Of a stretch of 64,000 nt of DNA, positions 52,443 through 61,127 are shown in pieces. The stretch is from Eutreptiella sp. 'Long Island Sound 2002' (lineage: Eukaryota; Euglenozoa; Euglenophyceae; Eutreptiales; Eutreptiaceae): assembly GCA_964036045.1 (NCBI GenBank), contig OZ038382.1, positions 138,644,961 through 138,708,960 on the forward strand, in the 5' to 3' direction. How positions within the stretch are numbered: position 1 is the stretch's first letter; the number at the start of each line of letters is the position of its first letter. A program made the position numbers and the translations under genes. The notes under the pieces are model-generated. The model did no database searches and had not been told where the DNA came from. It saw only the letters and a program-made list of their open reading frames with translations.

Positions 52443-54141
52443 AACTCCTACTCCTCATATTCTTCCTATCCCAAGGGTAAAGGAGCCAAAGGTTTCACCA
52501 CTCCGCCAACCGGTCAAGGCTCCCAATGACTTTCCACTCGAGTATCCCCCTTTTTTGGGCGTCCAAAATCGTCTCGGATTTTGGAAACAACACGCCTCCC
52601 TACCATTTTTGGACCTCATTCGCTACGGCGTGGTCGGCCTTTGCGAGCAAGTTTGCCTCCGAAGTCGCTCACAATTCAAAACTCTCGAAGAAGTTTTGGA
52701 AGCGGAAGAACTTTTGAAAGGGTACATGGAGGTGTGGGCCGTGCAAAAATTACCGACAAATTTTCGCCCCCAATATCTCGTTCCGTGGTCTTTGGTTCGC
52801 CACCCCAAGTTAAGACTCATAGTGGATTGTCGAGAAATCAATCACGCGATGTACCCTCCCGACTATTTTCGCCTCTCCAATTGGAGTTCAATTTACCCGT
52901 GCCTCCGCAAGGGATGGCACGCGGCAAAACGCGATTTAAGGCACGCGTACTTTCACTTGGAGCTTCACGAAAGTTTGAAACAACCTCTTGTGTTGCAAGT
53001 AGGAGAAAATTTTTACCACTTTTTAGCGGCCCCGTTCAGCCTTGCTTGCCTACCTCTCTTGTGGACCAAAGTGATGCGTGTGTTGGAGAAGCGTTGGCAC
53101 GCGAAAGGAATGTTGGTGTTTGTGTATTTGGACGACATAATTCTCTTAGAAGAAACCGCTTCACAAGTCCGAGCGGAGTTGCAAATAGTTTTAAATGATT
53201 TGCTGAGAGCGGGGCTCGATTTAAATGTCGCCAAGTCCATTCTTCATCCGTGTCAAGAGTTGGAACACCTCGGTTTGTGGGTAAACCTTCGTGTGGGAGA
53301 GTTGCAAGTGCCGCATGTGAAACACGCAACATATCGCAGAGAGTTAGCCAAACTCGTCAGAATACCCGAAATGTCGGTTCAAAAAATGGCATCCATATTG
53401 GGCAAGGTAAGATCCATATTGTTCGCAGTGCCGGCAATCCGCGCGTTTTCAGACCATATGGTAGAGTTTGTTCGTCAAAATCAAGTGTTCGGTTGGGATT
53501 CGGTGCATCCCGTTCCCTCCTGTCTAAAGGCTCAAGTTTGTGCCGCCAAGGAGATAATGTTTCAATGGCCAGGACGTCAGTTTCCAACCCCGGCGTGCGT
53601 CCCCAAGCGTGTGTTTTCCGACGCGTCGCAGCTCGGTTGGGGAGGGTTGGATACCCAGTCAGGCCAAGTGGTTCACGACTTCTTTTACGGCCATGGCCAT
53701 TGGCACGTCAATATAAAAGAGTTGCACGCATCGGTTTCAACCATCATGAGTTTAGTGCAGCCCGGAGATGTGGTGGAGATGTGCATCGATAATTTGGTGG
53801 TGTTTTACTACCTAAAAAACCAAGGTGGCCGCAAACTCCATTTCAATGCCATGTTGCGCCCGTTGTTGTTGTGGGCAGTGAAGAATCGAGTCCAATCATT
53901 TCCGGCGTTGGTACCCGCGTTGGAAATGAAAGCTGACCACATCTCCCGTTGGCGCTTACACCCCGAGGATTACAGTCTAGCTCAGAACGTTTTTCGGCAA
54001 GTGCTGACAATGTTTCTCCCAGTCCCGAAGTCGACATCTTTGCCTCTCCAAGGATTCGCAAACTCTCCAAGTTCATCAGCACATTTCCTCATCACGAAGC
54101 CTATCTCGTGGACGCGCAGCAGTGTCCCTTGCACGCCGTAG
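52354..54141 (+). CDS. pol: DIRS-like reverse transcriptase and RNase H
   Basis: The frame overlaps the Gag tail in the +1 phase. RT blocks are KLRLIVDCREINHAM, AAKRDLRHAYFHLELHE and the catalytic YLDD at 53125-53136, followed by a LGLWV thumb-side strand. RNase H shows VFSDASQLGWGG, then NIKELHA and MCIDNLVVFYYL, then ADHISRW near 53940. That is the active-site order D-E-D-D. After about 54010 the frame no longer reads as protein of this family, and the next domain continues one frame back, so a one-base deletion probably lies at 54000-54015. The in-frame ATG at 52354 lies inside Gag; how the enzyme was translated is not visible. Confidence 0.88.
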   Translation: MHFSLFVAKVAKADFKAKVGKNVDGPSVVRTPTPHILPIPRVKEPKVSPLRQPVKAPNDFPLEYPPFLGVQNRLGFWKQHASLPFLDLIRYGVVGLCEQVCLRSRSQFKTLEEVLEAEELLKGYMEVWAVQKLPTNFRPQYLVPWSLVRHPKLRLIVDCREINHAMYPPDYFRLSNWSSIYPCLRKGWHAAKRDLRHAYFHLELHESLKQPLVLQVGENFYHFLAAPFSLACLPLLWTKVMRVLEKRWHAKGMLVFVYLDDIILLEETASQVRAELQIVLNDLLRAGLDLNVAKSILHPCQELEHLGLWVNLRVGELQVPHVKHATYRRELAKLVRIPEMSVQKMASILGKVRSILFAVPAIRAFSDHMVEFVRQNQVFGWDSVHPVPSCLKAQVCAAKEIMFQWPGRQFPTPACVPKRVFSDASQLGWGGLDTQSGQVVHDFFYGHGHWHVNIKELHASVSTIMSLVQPGDVVEMCIDNLVVFYYLKNQGGRKLHFNAMLRPLLLWAVKNRVQSFPALVPALEMKADHISRWRLHPEDYSLAQNVFRQVLTMFLPVPKSTSLPLQGFANSPSSSAHFLITKPISWTRSSVPCTP

Positions 54142-54404
54142 GTTGCGTGTTCGCCAATCCCCCATGGGGATTGGTCGCCGGCTGGTTACACCGCCTCATT
54201 CAAAATCCGCACATCCTAAGCCTCAGAGTGGTTCCTATGTGGGTTTCCATATGGTGGTGGCCCCTAGTGCTAAGGTCGCGCGTGAAACGCGCTCCCGTTT
54301 TGAAAATACTCCCGCGATGGGGGGGTTATCTCAATTCTCGGCATCAGAAATGCTGCCGCCGAGAACGCCCCTTGTCTGTTTGCTATTATCCGGTCAAAAC
54401 TTGA
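53949..54404 (+). CDS. Methyltransferase-like domain of DIRS Pol (shifted frame)
   Basis: Real coding text begins near 54010: SPSPEVDIFASPRIRKLSKF, then a Cys-Val-Phe-Ala-NPPW box at 54156-54167 and GLVAGWLHRL. This is the conserved block after RNase H in DIRS-group elements, often described as a DNA N6-adenine methyltransferase-like domain because NPPW resembles the DPPY/NPPY motif IV. Its role in the element is not established. The bases before 54010 in this frame overlap the RNase H and are not coding. The domain ends in a basic stretch. Confidence 0.7.
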   Translation: MALTPRGLQSSSERFSASADNVSPSPEVDIFASPRIRKLSKFISTFPHHEAYLVDAQQCPLHAVGCVFANPPWGLVAGWLHRLIQNPHILSLRVVPMWVSIWWWPLVLRSRVKRAPVLKILPRWGGYLNSRHQKCCRRERPLSVCYYPVKT

Positions 54405-54439
54405 AAGGCAAGGCCCCTCCAATTTACAAATTTCAACCC

Positions 54440-55286
54440 ATTTGAAATTTTTGGAACCTTTGCAACGAAGGTATCAATCGGCGTTCGGAACCTTGTTTGG
54501 TATGGCAGTGGTGCGCGGCTACACGTTGGATAGTTCGCTAGACCAGTTTGGTGCTTTGTGATGGACTCCGTAGCATCAAATCAAGCCCGCAATGCACATG
54601 CGGCTTTGTCTTGGGTTCCGGGTTTCGAGCAGCTTGGTTTTCACCCGCTTTTAAAGAAGATCCGTCAAAAGTGGATTGCTAGTGCTGCTCCCTTTTCTGA
54701 TTTTTGGGGCCCGTTTCCTGTTTTTTTTCGTCTTGTTATGCAATCTCCTCCATCTGACGTCCCTGGGCTTCGTGCCCGCTTGATATTGTTGTGGCGCTTT
54801 TTGGGATTGTTTCGATCTATCGATTTGTCTCATGTATGCCGCACCATTTGTGTGCGTGGTGAAGCTTGTTATGTGAGAGTCAAACGCAAAGGGCAGCAAG
54901 CTTACTCCTTTGAACGGGTGATGACCTTAATTGATAAGCGTGCGTGTCCGTGGCATGCGTTGTTGCAGTATGTGCGTGCGACTCAGCATCTGGCTCAACC
55001 CAAAGATCCTGTTCACATTAGTCTCAGCCCGCCTTATAAGCCGCTTACCGGCTATTCCATTGCCTCTATCTCTCGGTCGGCCCTACGAGATGTTGGTGTC
55101 GACATGAGTTCCTGGGGCCCCCATTCCACGCGTGGGGCCTTTGTTGATTTTCTCAAGCGTCTAGGTTCGGCTAGCGACGTAGTTGCCGAAATTGGACACT
55201 CGGCTAATTTAGAAGCATTTGGTAAACACTACCTGCGGTTGGGTGCCGTGTCAATGGCCGCGCGAGAAGTTGATCGTTTATTGTGA
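54440..55286 (+). pseudogene. Tyrosine recombinase of DIRS-like element, frameshifted
   Basis: The N-terminal SAM-like part (LKFLEPLQRRYQSAFGTLFG) is in one frame up to a TGA at 54559-54561. The catalytic part continues in another frame from about 54558 (SNQARNAHAALSWVPGF) to TGA at 55284-55286. Catalytic features: an Arg in the LRARLILLWRFLGL region, HSTR at 55122-55133 (H-x-x-R), a His in EIGHSANLE, and the nucleophilic Tyr at 55230-55232 in KHYLRL. Family members cut and rejoin the circular cDNA intermediate with the target. One single-base change near 54558 disrupts this copy. The listed GTG/ATG at 54558-54563 is therefore not a natural start. Confidence 0.82.
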
Positions 55287-55331
55287 GTGCACACAGCCTC
55301 ACCATTGAATAGGTGCCGCAGTGATTGCTCG

Positions 55332-55400
55332 CAGACTCCCTAGGATGGGACGACTAGGGGAGGAAGTGAGCAAGAACGAAGGCACCAAAGCAATGGTGAG
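55332..55400 (+). repeat. Internal complementary region of DIRS-like element
   Basis: CAGACTCC..AGGATGGGACGA and onward is the reverse complement of 55761-55830. In DIRS elements an internal region complementary to the terminal ends is thought to guide formation of the circular DNA intermediate. Here it lies just after the recombinase gene, as expected. Confidence 0.85.
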
Positions 55401-55696
55401 CCCGCCCATCCCTCCCTTGATGAGTCGTCTTCTTCCTCACAGTTAGTGCCAAAGCCTAAACCTTCGCCAAGACCAAAGCCTTCTTGGGTGGGTTTCGTCC
55501 CCGTTGGAGCGCGCACACGCAAGCGCAAGCGTGATGAGGAACAAGAGAAACAGCGAGTGCGTGAGCTTGAGCGTGAGCGTAAGAGAGCCAAGCAAAGCGA
55601 GACCATGTGTGAGCGTGCGCCAAGGGATGAGTCCGTTTCTTCTAGTGGTAGGAGGATTACAGTATTGAGACTCTCAGACCGCCAGCCGCCTCTCCA

Positions 55697-55830
55697 AAGC
55701 GTGAGGAGGGGCAGAGCAGAACAAGATTTGTGAACATTTTGCCGGTGATAAGAAGCAGACCTCACCATTGCTTTGGTGCCCTCGTTTCCTGCTCACTTCC
55801 TCCCCTAGTCGTCCCATCCTGGGGAGTCTG
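55697..55830 (-). repeat. Right inverted terminal repeat and outer end of DIRS-like element
   Basis: 55697-55765 is the inverse of the left terminal repeat at 51300-51363. The adjoining 55761-55830 is the inverse of the internal region at 55332-55400. A plus-strand open frame across 55446-55733 (basic, Glu/Arg-rich) lies in the loop and is probably incidental. Confidence 0.82.
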
Positions 55831-56314
55831 CTCCTATCACGCGCGACTAATGAAATAGGCCTAGTGCAGGCGACTCGGATTGTTTCACATTACAAAAATG
55901 AACGTGGAAATTGTGCGTACCAGCGGCTGTAATAATGCTTAAGTGCGGCGCTGTTTCGTTCAAATTTTGGGAATGTCTTCCACAAGAAACCACGAAATGT
56001 GGTTTTTTTTTTTAGAGATCTGTAGCTTTAGAGCTTTTTCGTAGCTGGGAGCATGAGAATTTTTGTCACAATGCACTGTATCAGAATTCCTGCCCGGGGG
56101 AGTTGGGGCATTTTGGCCCATGTTGGCGTTCAAATTTTGGACATTTCTTCACATCAATGCCATGTTTTTTGATTCCGAGGTTTTTCTGCTACATTGTCAA
56201 TACAATCCGCATTGAAAGTATGCTCGCCTAGGTCAGCTAGAGCAAAAGTCCCTCTTTAAAGTCCAATATTTAAACAATCAATTTTTCTCCTTTTCGGTCG
56301 AATTTCTCAGCATT
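55831..56314. other. No supported gene
   Basis: AT-rich sequence. GTTCAAATTTTGG.. occurs twice (near 55959 and 56130) in similar surroundings (TTTCTTC.CA), suggesting a degraded tandem repeat of about 170 bp. Confidence 0.4.
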
Positions 56315-56692
56315 ATGTGGAGATCTTGTCGGAAGTGCGCTGTGGTCAAAGACCATGAAAAGTTGATTGCAACTCTTTCTCAAAAAATTTGTGCCTTGCG
56401 AGGTGCATGGGACATCCTCAATGGAGTTATCAAGGGTCCAACACAAGCCGAAAAGAAGTGGGTTATCCCCAAGAACCATGTTGCCTACTATTTGAAGAAG
56501 CTGAAGGAAGAAGTAGTCTGCATACAAATGGAGGCGAATGCCCCTCAACCTGAAGAATCAACTCCTCGACGTCAAGAAGATGTTAAGGTTGATCCTTGGG
56601 ACTTATATGTCCAAGCCTACCAATGGGCGGGTAAAGAAGTAAGTAAAGGGAAACTATACGAGGGGCAACAATTTCATACGTGTTACATTTAG
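56315..56692 (+). CDS. Small unrecognised frame, 125 codons
   Basis: From ATG 56315 to TAG 56690-56692. The translation is protein-like and helical: a Cys pair near the start (SCRKCAVVKDHEKLI), then LKKLKEEVVCIQME, a Pro/Glu linker, and DPWDLYVQAYQWAGKEV. No family is recognised. It could be the end of a transposon gene or a host exon. Upstream frame and splice signals were not convincing. Confidence 0.35.
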   Translation: MWRSCRKCAVVKDHEKLIATLSQKICALRGAWDILNGVIKGPTQAEKKWVIPKNHVAYYLKKLKEEVVCIQMEANAPQPEESTPRRQEDVKVDPWDLYVQAYQWAGKEVSKGKLYEGQQFHTCYI

Positions 56693-57798
56693 GCACCTTG
56701 CCATTGTTCTCCGTTTCAGCACCAAAGTTTCATACCAGGCAGCCCTCAAATTGCTAGTTTTGTCACCAAAACTTCATACTAGGCTTCTTTTTTGAGAGGA
56801 CATCACAATGCTCTTAGCCCAGTTTCGAACAAAAAAATTACCCAATACTTTGAAAACTACCAAAACTTTTCAAAACTTTTCTCCCTTTTTAGATGATTAT
56901 CGCTACTTCGCACAAGTATTTGCAATGTTTTCTTCTTCCTTGCCAAAATGTTTTGAACTACACCACCTTCGGCATTACAATGCAAAGTCTTTTATTTTTT
57001 TTTGTAAAGTCACCCGACTTCCATTTCCGCTTTGATTTTAACATCTCTTTTCTTCTGGCCCCTTATTATGTAGGCAGAGGGGAACTGGTTTTGCACCCAA
57101 AATATAGGCCTGAAAATGGGTCCGAAATTTTGGTGTCTAGAAGTTAAGTGGTTTGAAATTGTTGCCTCCCCTGTAAGTTCGCGTAAAGCTGCTTCTGAGG
57201 TGTACCTTCGATTTGGCATAAACTTGTCTCACACTACCTGTGCCAAGGCCGCCGAAGATGACGGTGCATTGTCAAAAAAAAAGCGCCGCAAAACTCACAG
57301 GTGGCGGCAAGTTACCCCTGCGGAAAATTTGTTGCACCCAACGTGCAACATGACGAAAATTCCCAGAAACAGGCGAACCCCCCTACCATCTTTCTTAAAT
57401 AGCTCAAATTGAGCAAGGGACGGCCTACCATGGCCGAGGACATCCTTTTAGTACATGTTTCAAGCTACATACTCAAAAGAAAAGCGCCACAAAACTCACC
57501 GGTGGCGCCACGCTCCCCCCCCATCCGAACATTCGTTGCAACCTCAAAAAATACTGTGTGCTACTGTAGCGGTGAAACCTGCAGAGCCCCACCCCCCTGT
57601 AAGGAAGACTGGCGCATGCGCATTCATCTGTGATTTGTATTTCATGATTTCAGTGATTATGACTACATTATTCACGATTTCAGGTATTCAATATGATTTG
57701 ATTTCACTCATGCTCTGCACTCATGCTCTGGTTTCTTGGTAGCATTCGTTGCTGAGATCTGCTGCTGTGTAATCTGCTCATTGCCAAGTGCCGATTTC
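56693..57798. other. No supported gene; contains a duplicated 30-bp block
   Basis: AT-rich sequence with short frames. AAAGCGCCGCAAAACTCACAGGTGGCG (57283-57309) and AAAGCGCCACAAAACTCACCGGTGGCG (57482-57508) are near-identical, and both translate on plus to a basic KxxHRWR-type stretch in different frames. Confidence 0.5.
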
Positions 57799-58296
57799 AT
57801 GGATTTCCTGCATGGAGAGGGTGTTTATTACGAGTATAATGACAGAGTGTATTATCCGGGTCGCGATTATTAACCTTTTGGTGCTCATCATGGTGCTCAT
57901 TATGGTCATCAAGGACATCAAGGTGGTCACAATTGGGGACTCCGTTCTTCACCCCAGTGCTCCCGTTCTTCACCAAAGCGCTTCCGGCGTTCTGCTCCTT
58001 CTTCACTAGCTGTTGCTGTGCAGGCACGGCCGAAGGTACGTTCCATTGGTGTACAAGTGAAGCTCAAGGAGGTGGTTGTTTGGGTGGTGCAGTTCTCCAA
58101 CTGGTCTGAGAGGTATAATGAGCGCCGTTTCGGCAAAGGGCACTTCAGCTGGACACTCCGGGGCCCTGGCCGTCTCCGTGGAGGCCGCCGAGTTCAACGT
58201 GCCTTCGCAGGCCTGAGGGCTAGTCAAGCTAGCTGGTGTAATCAGTGGGCTGCCTACAGCCCTAGTGATAGAGGACCAGCCTGGGGAGATAATTAG
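57799..58296 (+). pseudogene. Gly/His-rich then basic protein, interrupted by TAA
   Basis: ATG 57799 (MDFLHGEGVYYEYNDRVYYP) runs 24 codons to TAA at 57871-57873. The same frame continues with a His/Gly-rich segment (GAHHGAHYGHQGHQGGHNWG), a Ser/Arg stretch, and an ordinary C-terminal domain (VVVWVVQFSNWSERYNERRF) to TAA at 58294-58296. Continuity of style across the stop suggests one protein broken by a CAA-to-TAA change. No family recognised. Gly/His/Arg-rich layout followed by a compact domain could fit a small Gag-like or RNA-binding protein. Confidence 0.4.
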
Positions 58297-59029
58297 ACCC
58301 CAAAGTTGCACAATCAAGGCTTGTAGGCGCGCTCGTTTGCGAGCCTTGACAAGTCTTCTCGCAGCGCCGACGTGCGTCGTTGGTGTTGCTGCGGTGTTAC
58401 CCGGGCTTCATTGCTCTTCATAGAGCATCTGTGCTTTGTTTTTGTACTTTTTGGCTGGTTTTGGCCTTTTTTGGCCAAGCCGACACCATCCAGGGCTGTC
58501 AACGCGTTCGACGCGTTTGACGGTCTCTGTGTGTGTCGCCGACAGCGTCCTGGGTGTCTGGTTGTCCACATTCTAGCCTCATCCTACCTCATTTTGCTCT
58601 CTTGGGCTTATTTCGTTCAAAAAGTGACTTTTTGCCCATTTTTGTCCATTGTAGCCAAATCCGAGAGTGGCGCCTTGGCTGTGGGCGCCGAGCTCGTCCT
58701 GCCGCCTTTGCAAACCTGTTTTTTGGCTCCATCTTGGCCCTTTGGGTCAAATAAGGTACATTTGCCATTTTAAGGTTTGTGCAGTAGTGCAAGTCATTTG
58801 TGGTGCATCAGGTGTGCCGCTTTGTACATCTGCTTCAGCAGTGTTGCTGTGCTACTGCCTGTCCCTGCTGAAGCCGGTTCGGACTCCCGTGGCCATCTTT
58901 GGGTCACTTGGGGTGTGTATCTATGTGCCGGCAAGCCGCCATTGGCTGATATCATACTCTCCCATCCACCTGGCCTAACCCGATGTGATAGTGTGATAGG
59001 TTTGGCCATTCCGGCTATAAGCGGCCATA
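58297..59029. other. No supported gene
   Basis: Sequence between the broken frame and the LTR-like region. Its right-hand part may include the true start of the second element's LTR, but no TGTGACA-type boundary matching the first LTR was found. Confidence 0.4.
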
Positions 59030-61100
59030 TTCTGTACCGAGGCGCCGCCAGCTGAGATTTATATATCAGAATATCAGGAATCAACAGGGTTTTTTTATCA
59101 TAATGTTTCCGTAATTTTTCAGCCTTCCGTTCTGATTGTCAATGTATCGGCGACTGTCAGTTGGCTCGCGATTTTGCGTTAATCGGTTGGTTAACTGTTA
59201 TTTCCAGATATTTTGGCGGAAACCCCGATGAAGGGTCAGATTTCATCAGTAAAGGGTTCGTTGCTTCCGCAATTTTGTAAATATGCACTCGAAATTTTAA
59301 TCTGAATTTTTCGCGATGTCGAAATCGGATTTTCGACTTCTACATCGCCGCACTTGATTTGGTCTTCTTCGAGTGGTCATACTCCTTTCCCTATGCCCAA
59401 ATCAGGTTTCCCTTATACTTGCCACCCATTTGACTTGGAGATATAAGGGAAACAAAAGTGAATCGTGGGACCACTTTGAAGGCCCATATCTACGCGCGAG
59501 TGTGAGGAAAGAGAATAAGGAAGGTTGCGTTGCAAGTGCCTTAGTCTCAAATTATTTTTAGTAGGGTCCAACACCTTAAGTCGTCACACACACTCGTTGT
59601 ATCATAGGATCATGGTCAACATGGTAGAAACTTGTTTATAACTTGTTGACCATGTGTCCGGACTTGATATTATGACTTTCGAGTGTAGCGCATGAGTCTT
59701 GCGGTTGCATAGCATCTTTCCTTACGTTCCCACGTCCATTTAACCCAAAGTTATGACCATGGAGGGGCATGGCATACCATGGTGGGAGCCTATTTTAAGG
59801 GCTATGTGTGATATTGGTAGTATATGTCTTGATATGCTCACGCCCATGTTATAGATCTTCGTGTGGCCGAAGAGATGGAGAGCCACACGTGACAAGGGCT
59901 TTGCCCATGTCCCAATTGTTGAATTCAAAGCGCTAGACTAAGTCTACCGCGTATGTATTGCTCATGGTATGTTTGGCAAAGAGATCCATGAGTGCACTCC
60001 CATTTTCATGGGGCATGTAGATATGAGTGGCGAAGGTATCTCCATGCGCCCGATTGGGGATCCAAGTGGGGGAATTGTTCGCAAATGGTTCCAATCATTT
60101 GTATATTGAACCATGCGCGGATATCATGGGTGAGCATAGAGATATACTATCATGACAACTTTGTATTTGGACATATTTTCATGTTTTTGACCTCAATTTT
60201 TGCTCATTTTTGCGTTTTGTGTACTTACCTGGTCGGCAAACAGCAAGAAGCCTGTGGAGAGTCGAACCATGGTATGTTGTTCATATGTTGGCATATGCTT
60301 TGGAGTTGAACACCACCATATGCCGGATCGCGTACTCCATTTGGCTTGGCGCACGAAGGATCACAAGAATTGGTCTCAAGATCATGGGCTGACTTGGGCA
60401 GTGCGTGGCGCCCATATCCGAAGGGGTTTCGAGGGTAAAGTGGTGATGTACATGGGCATTGATCTTTGGTCTCTATCCTCCATGAATATTAGACTTCGAT
60501 TCCATGCATGCTTTGAGCCTTCGGATAAGTGATAACTTCAATTTTGAGCATATATTTGATATATGGCCAATATGGTGTGAATTGGCAGTTTTTGGCATGT
60601 TATGAGTTCAAACTCATGGGGCATATTTCTAAGCCCATTCGACTCCAAGTCCAACCAAGTATATGTCAGGGTAGGGCATGGTCCTGAGTGCCACTCTAGG
60701 CCATGACACGCCACCTTCCCTATTGGGCTAGGATTTAGAGGCTTGGGAGTGAACACATTTTTGGGGTTTGTGTAGTGACTTGTGACACATGGCATTCAGC
60801 CATCTCATTTGACCTGGTTCAGGGCATCATGTTGGTGAGTCAAGGGAAGGTCTTGAGTCCAGGGAATGAGGGGTGTATGGCTGTGATTATGTAAGTTTCC
60901 ATTTTTCCCCAACTTTGCTTTATTTGTGTTCATATGCCAATTTCAGGGCTTTCTTCCTTGGTCCAATTCTTGTACATGCCCGCCACCGTGAGACGACCGG
61001 TGTGCTGAGCGGAAGCCCGCAGTGTGGATTGGGTTATTGTTGTATTTGTGGGATCTGGTTGCTGTTCAGGGTTGAAGGAGGATAGTATTTTCTATATTTT
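59030..61100 (+). repeat. LTR-like region and leader of a second Ty3/gypsy element
   Basis: From 59033 to about 59800 this aligns by eye with 7484-8260 of the first element's LTR (shared TCAGAATATCAGGAATCAAC, GGATTTTCGACTT, GGATCATGGTCAA and others), then the two diverge. It lies directly upstream of a Gag start, so it is best read as the 5' LTR plus leader of a related element. Exact ends and the primer-binding site could not be fixed. A candidate priming segment is TTGGATTGGGAACCCTGG near 61100. Confidence 0.6.
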
Positions 61101-61127
61101 TGGATTGGGAACCCTGGATTTTGATAA

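Larger units (their letters stand above)
51228..55830 (+). mobile_element. DIRS-like tyrosine-recombinase retrotransposon
   Basis: Gag-like frame, then RT/RNase H with a methyltransferase-like domain, then a tyrosine recombinase, with inverted instead of direct terminal repeats. That is the DIRS architecture. Left terminal repeat 51300-51363 is the inverse of 55697-55765, and the outer right segment 55761-55830 is the inverse of internal 55332-55400. Integration in this class uses the tyrosine recombinase and gives no target-site duplication. The copy is inactive: TGA at 51534, TAG at 52440, and frame changes near 54010 and 54558. Confidence 0.88.
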
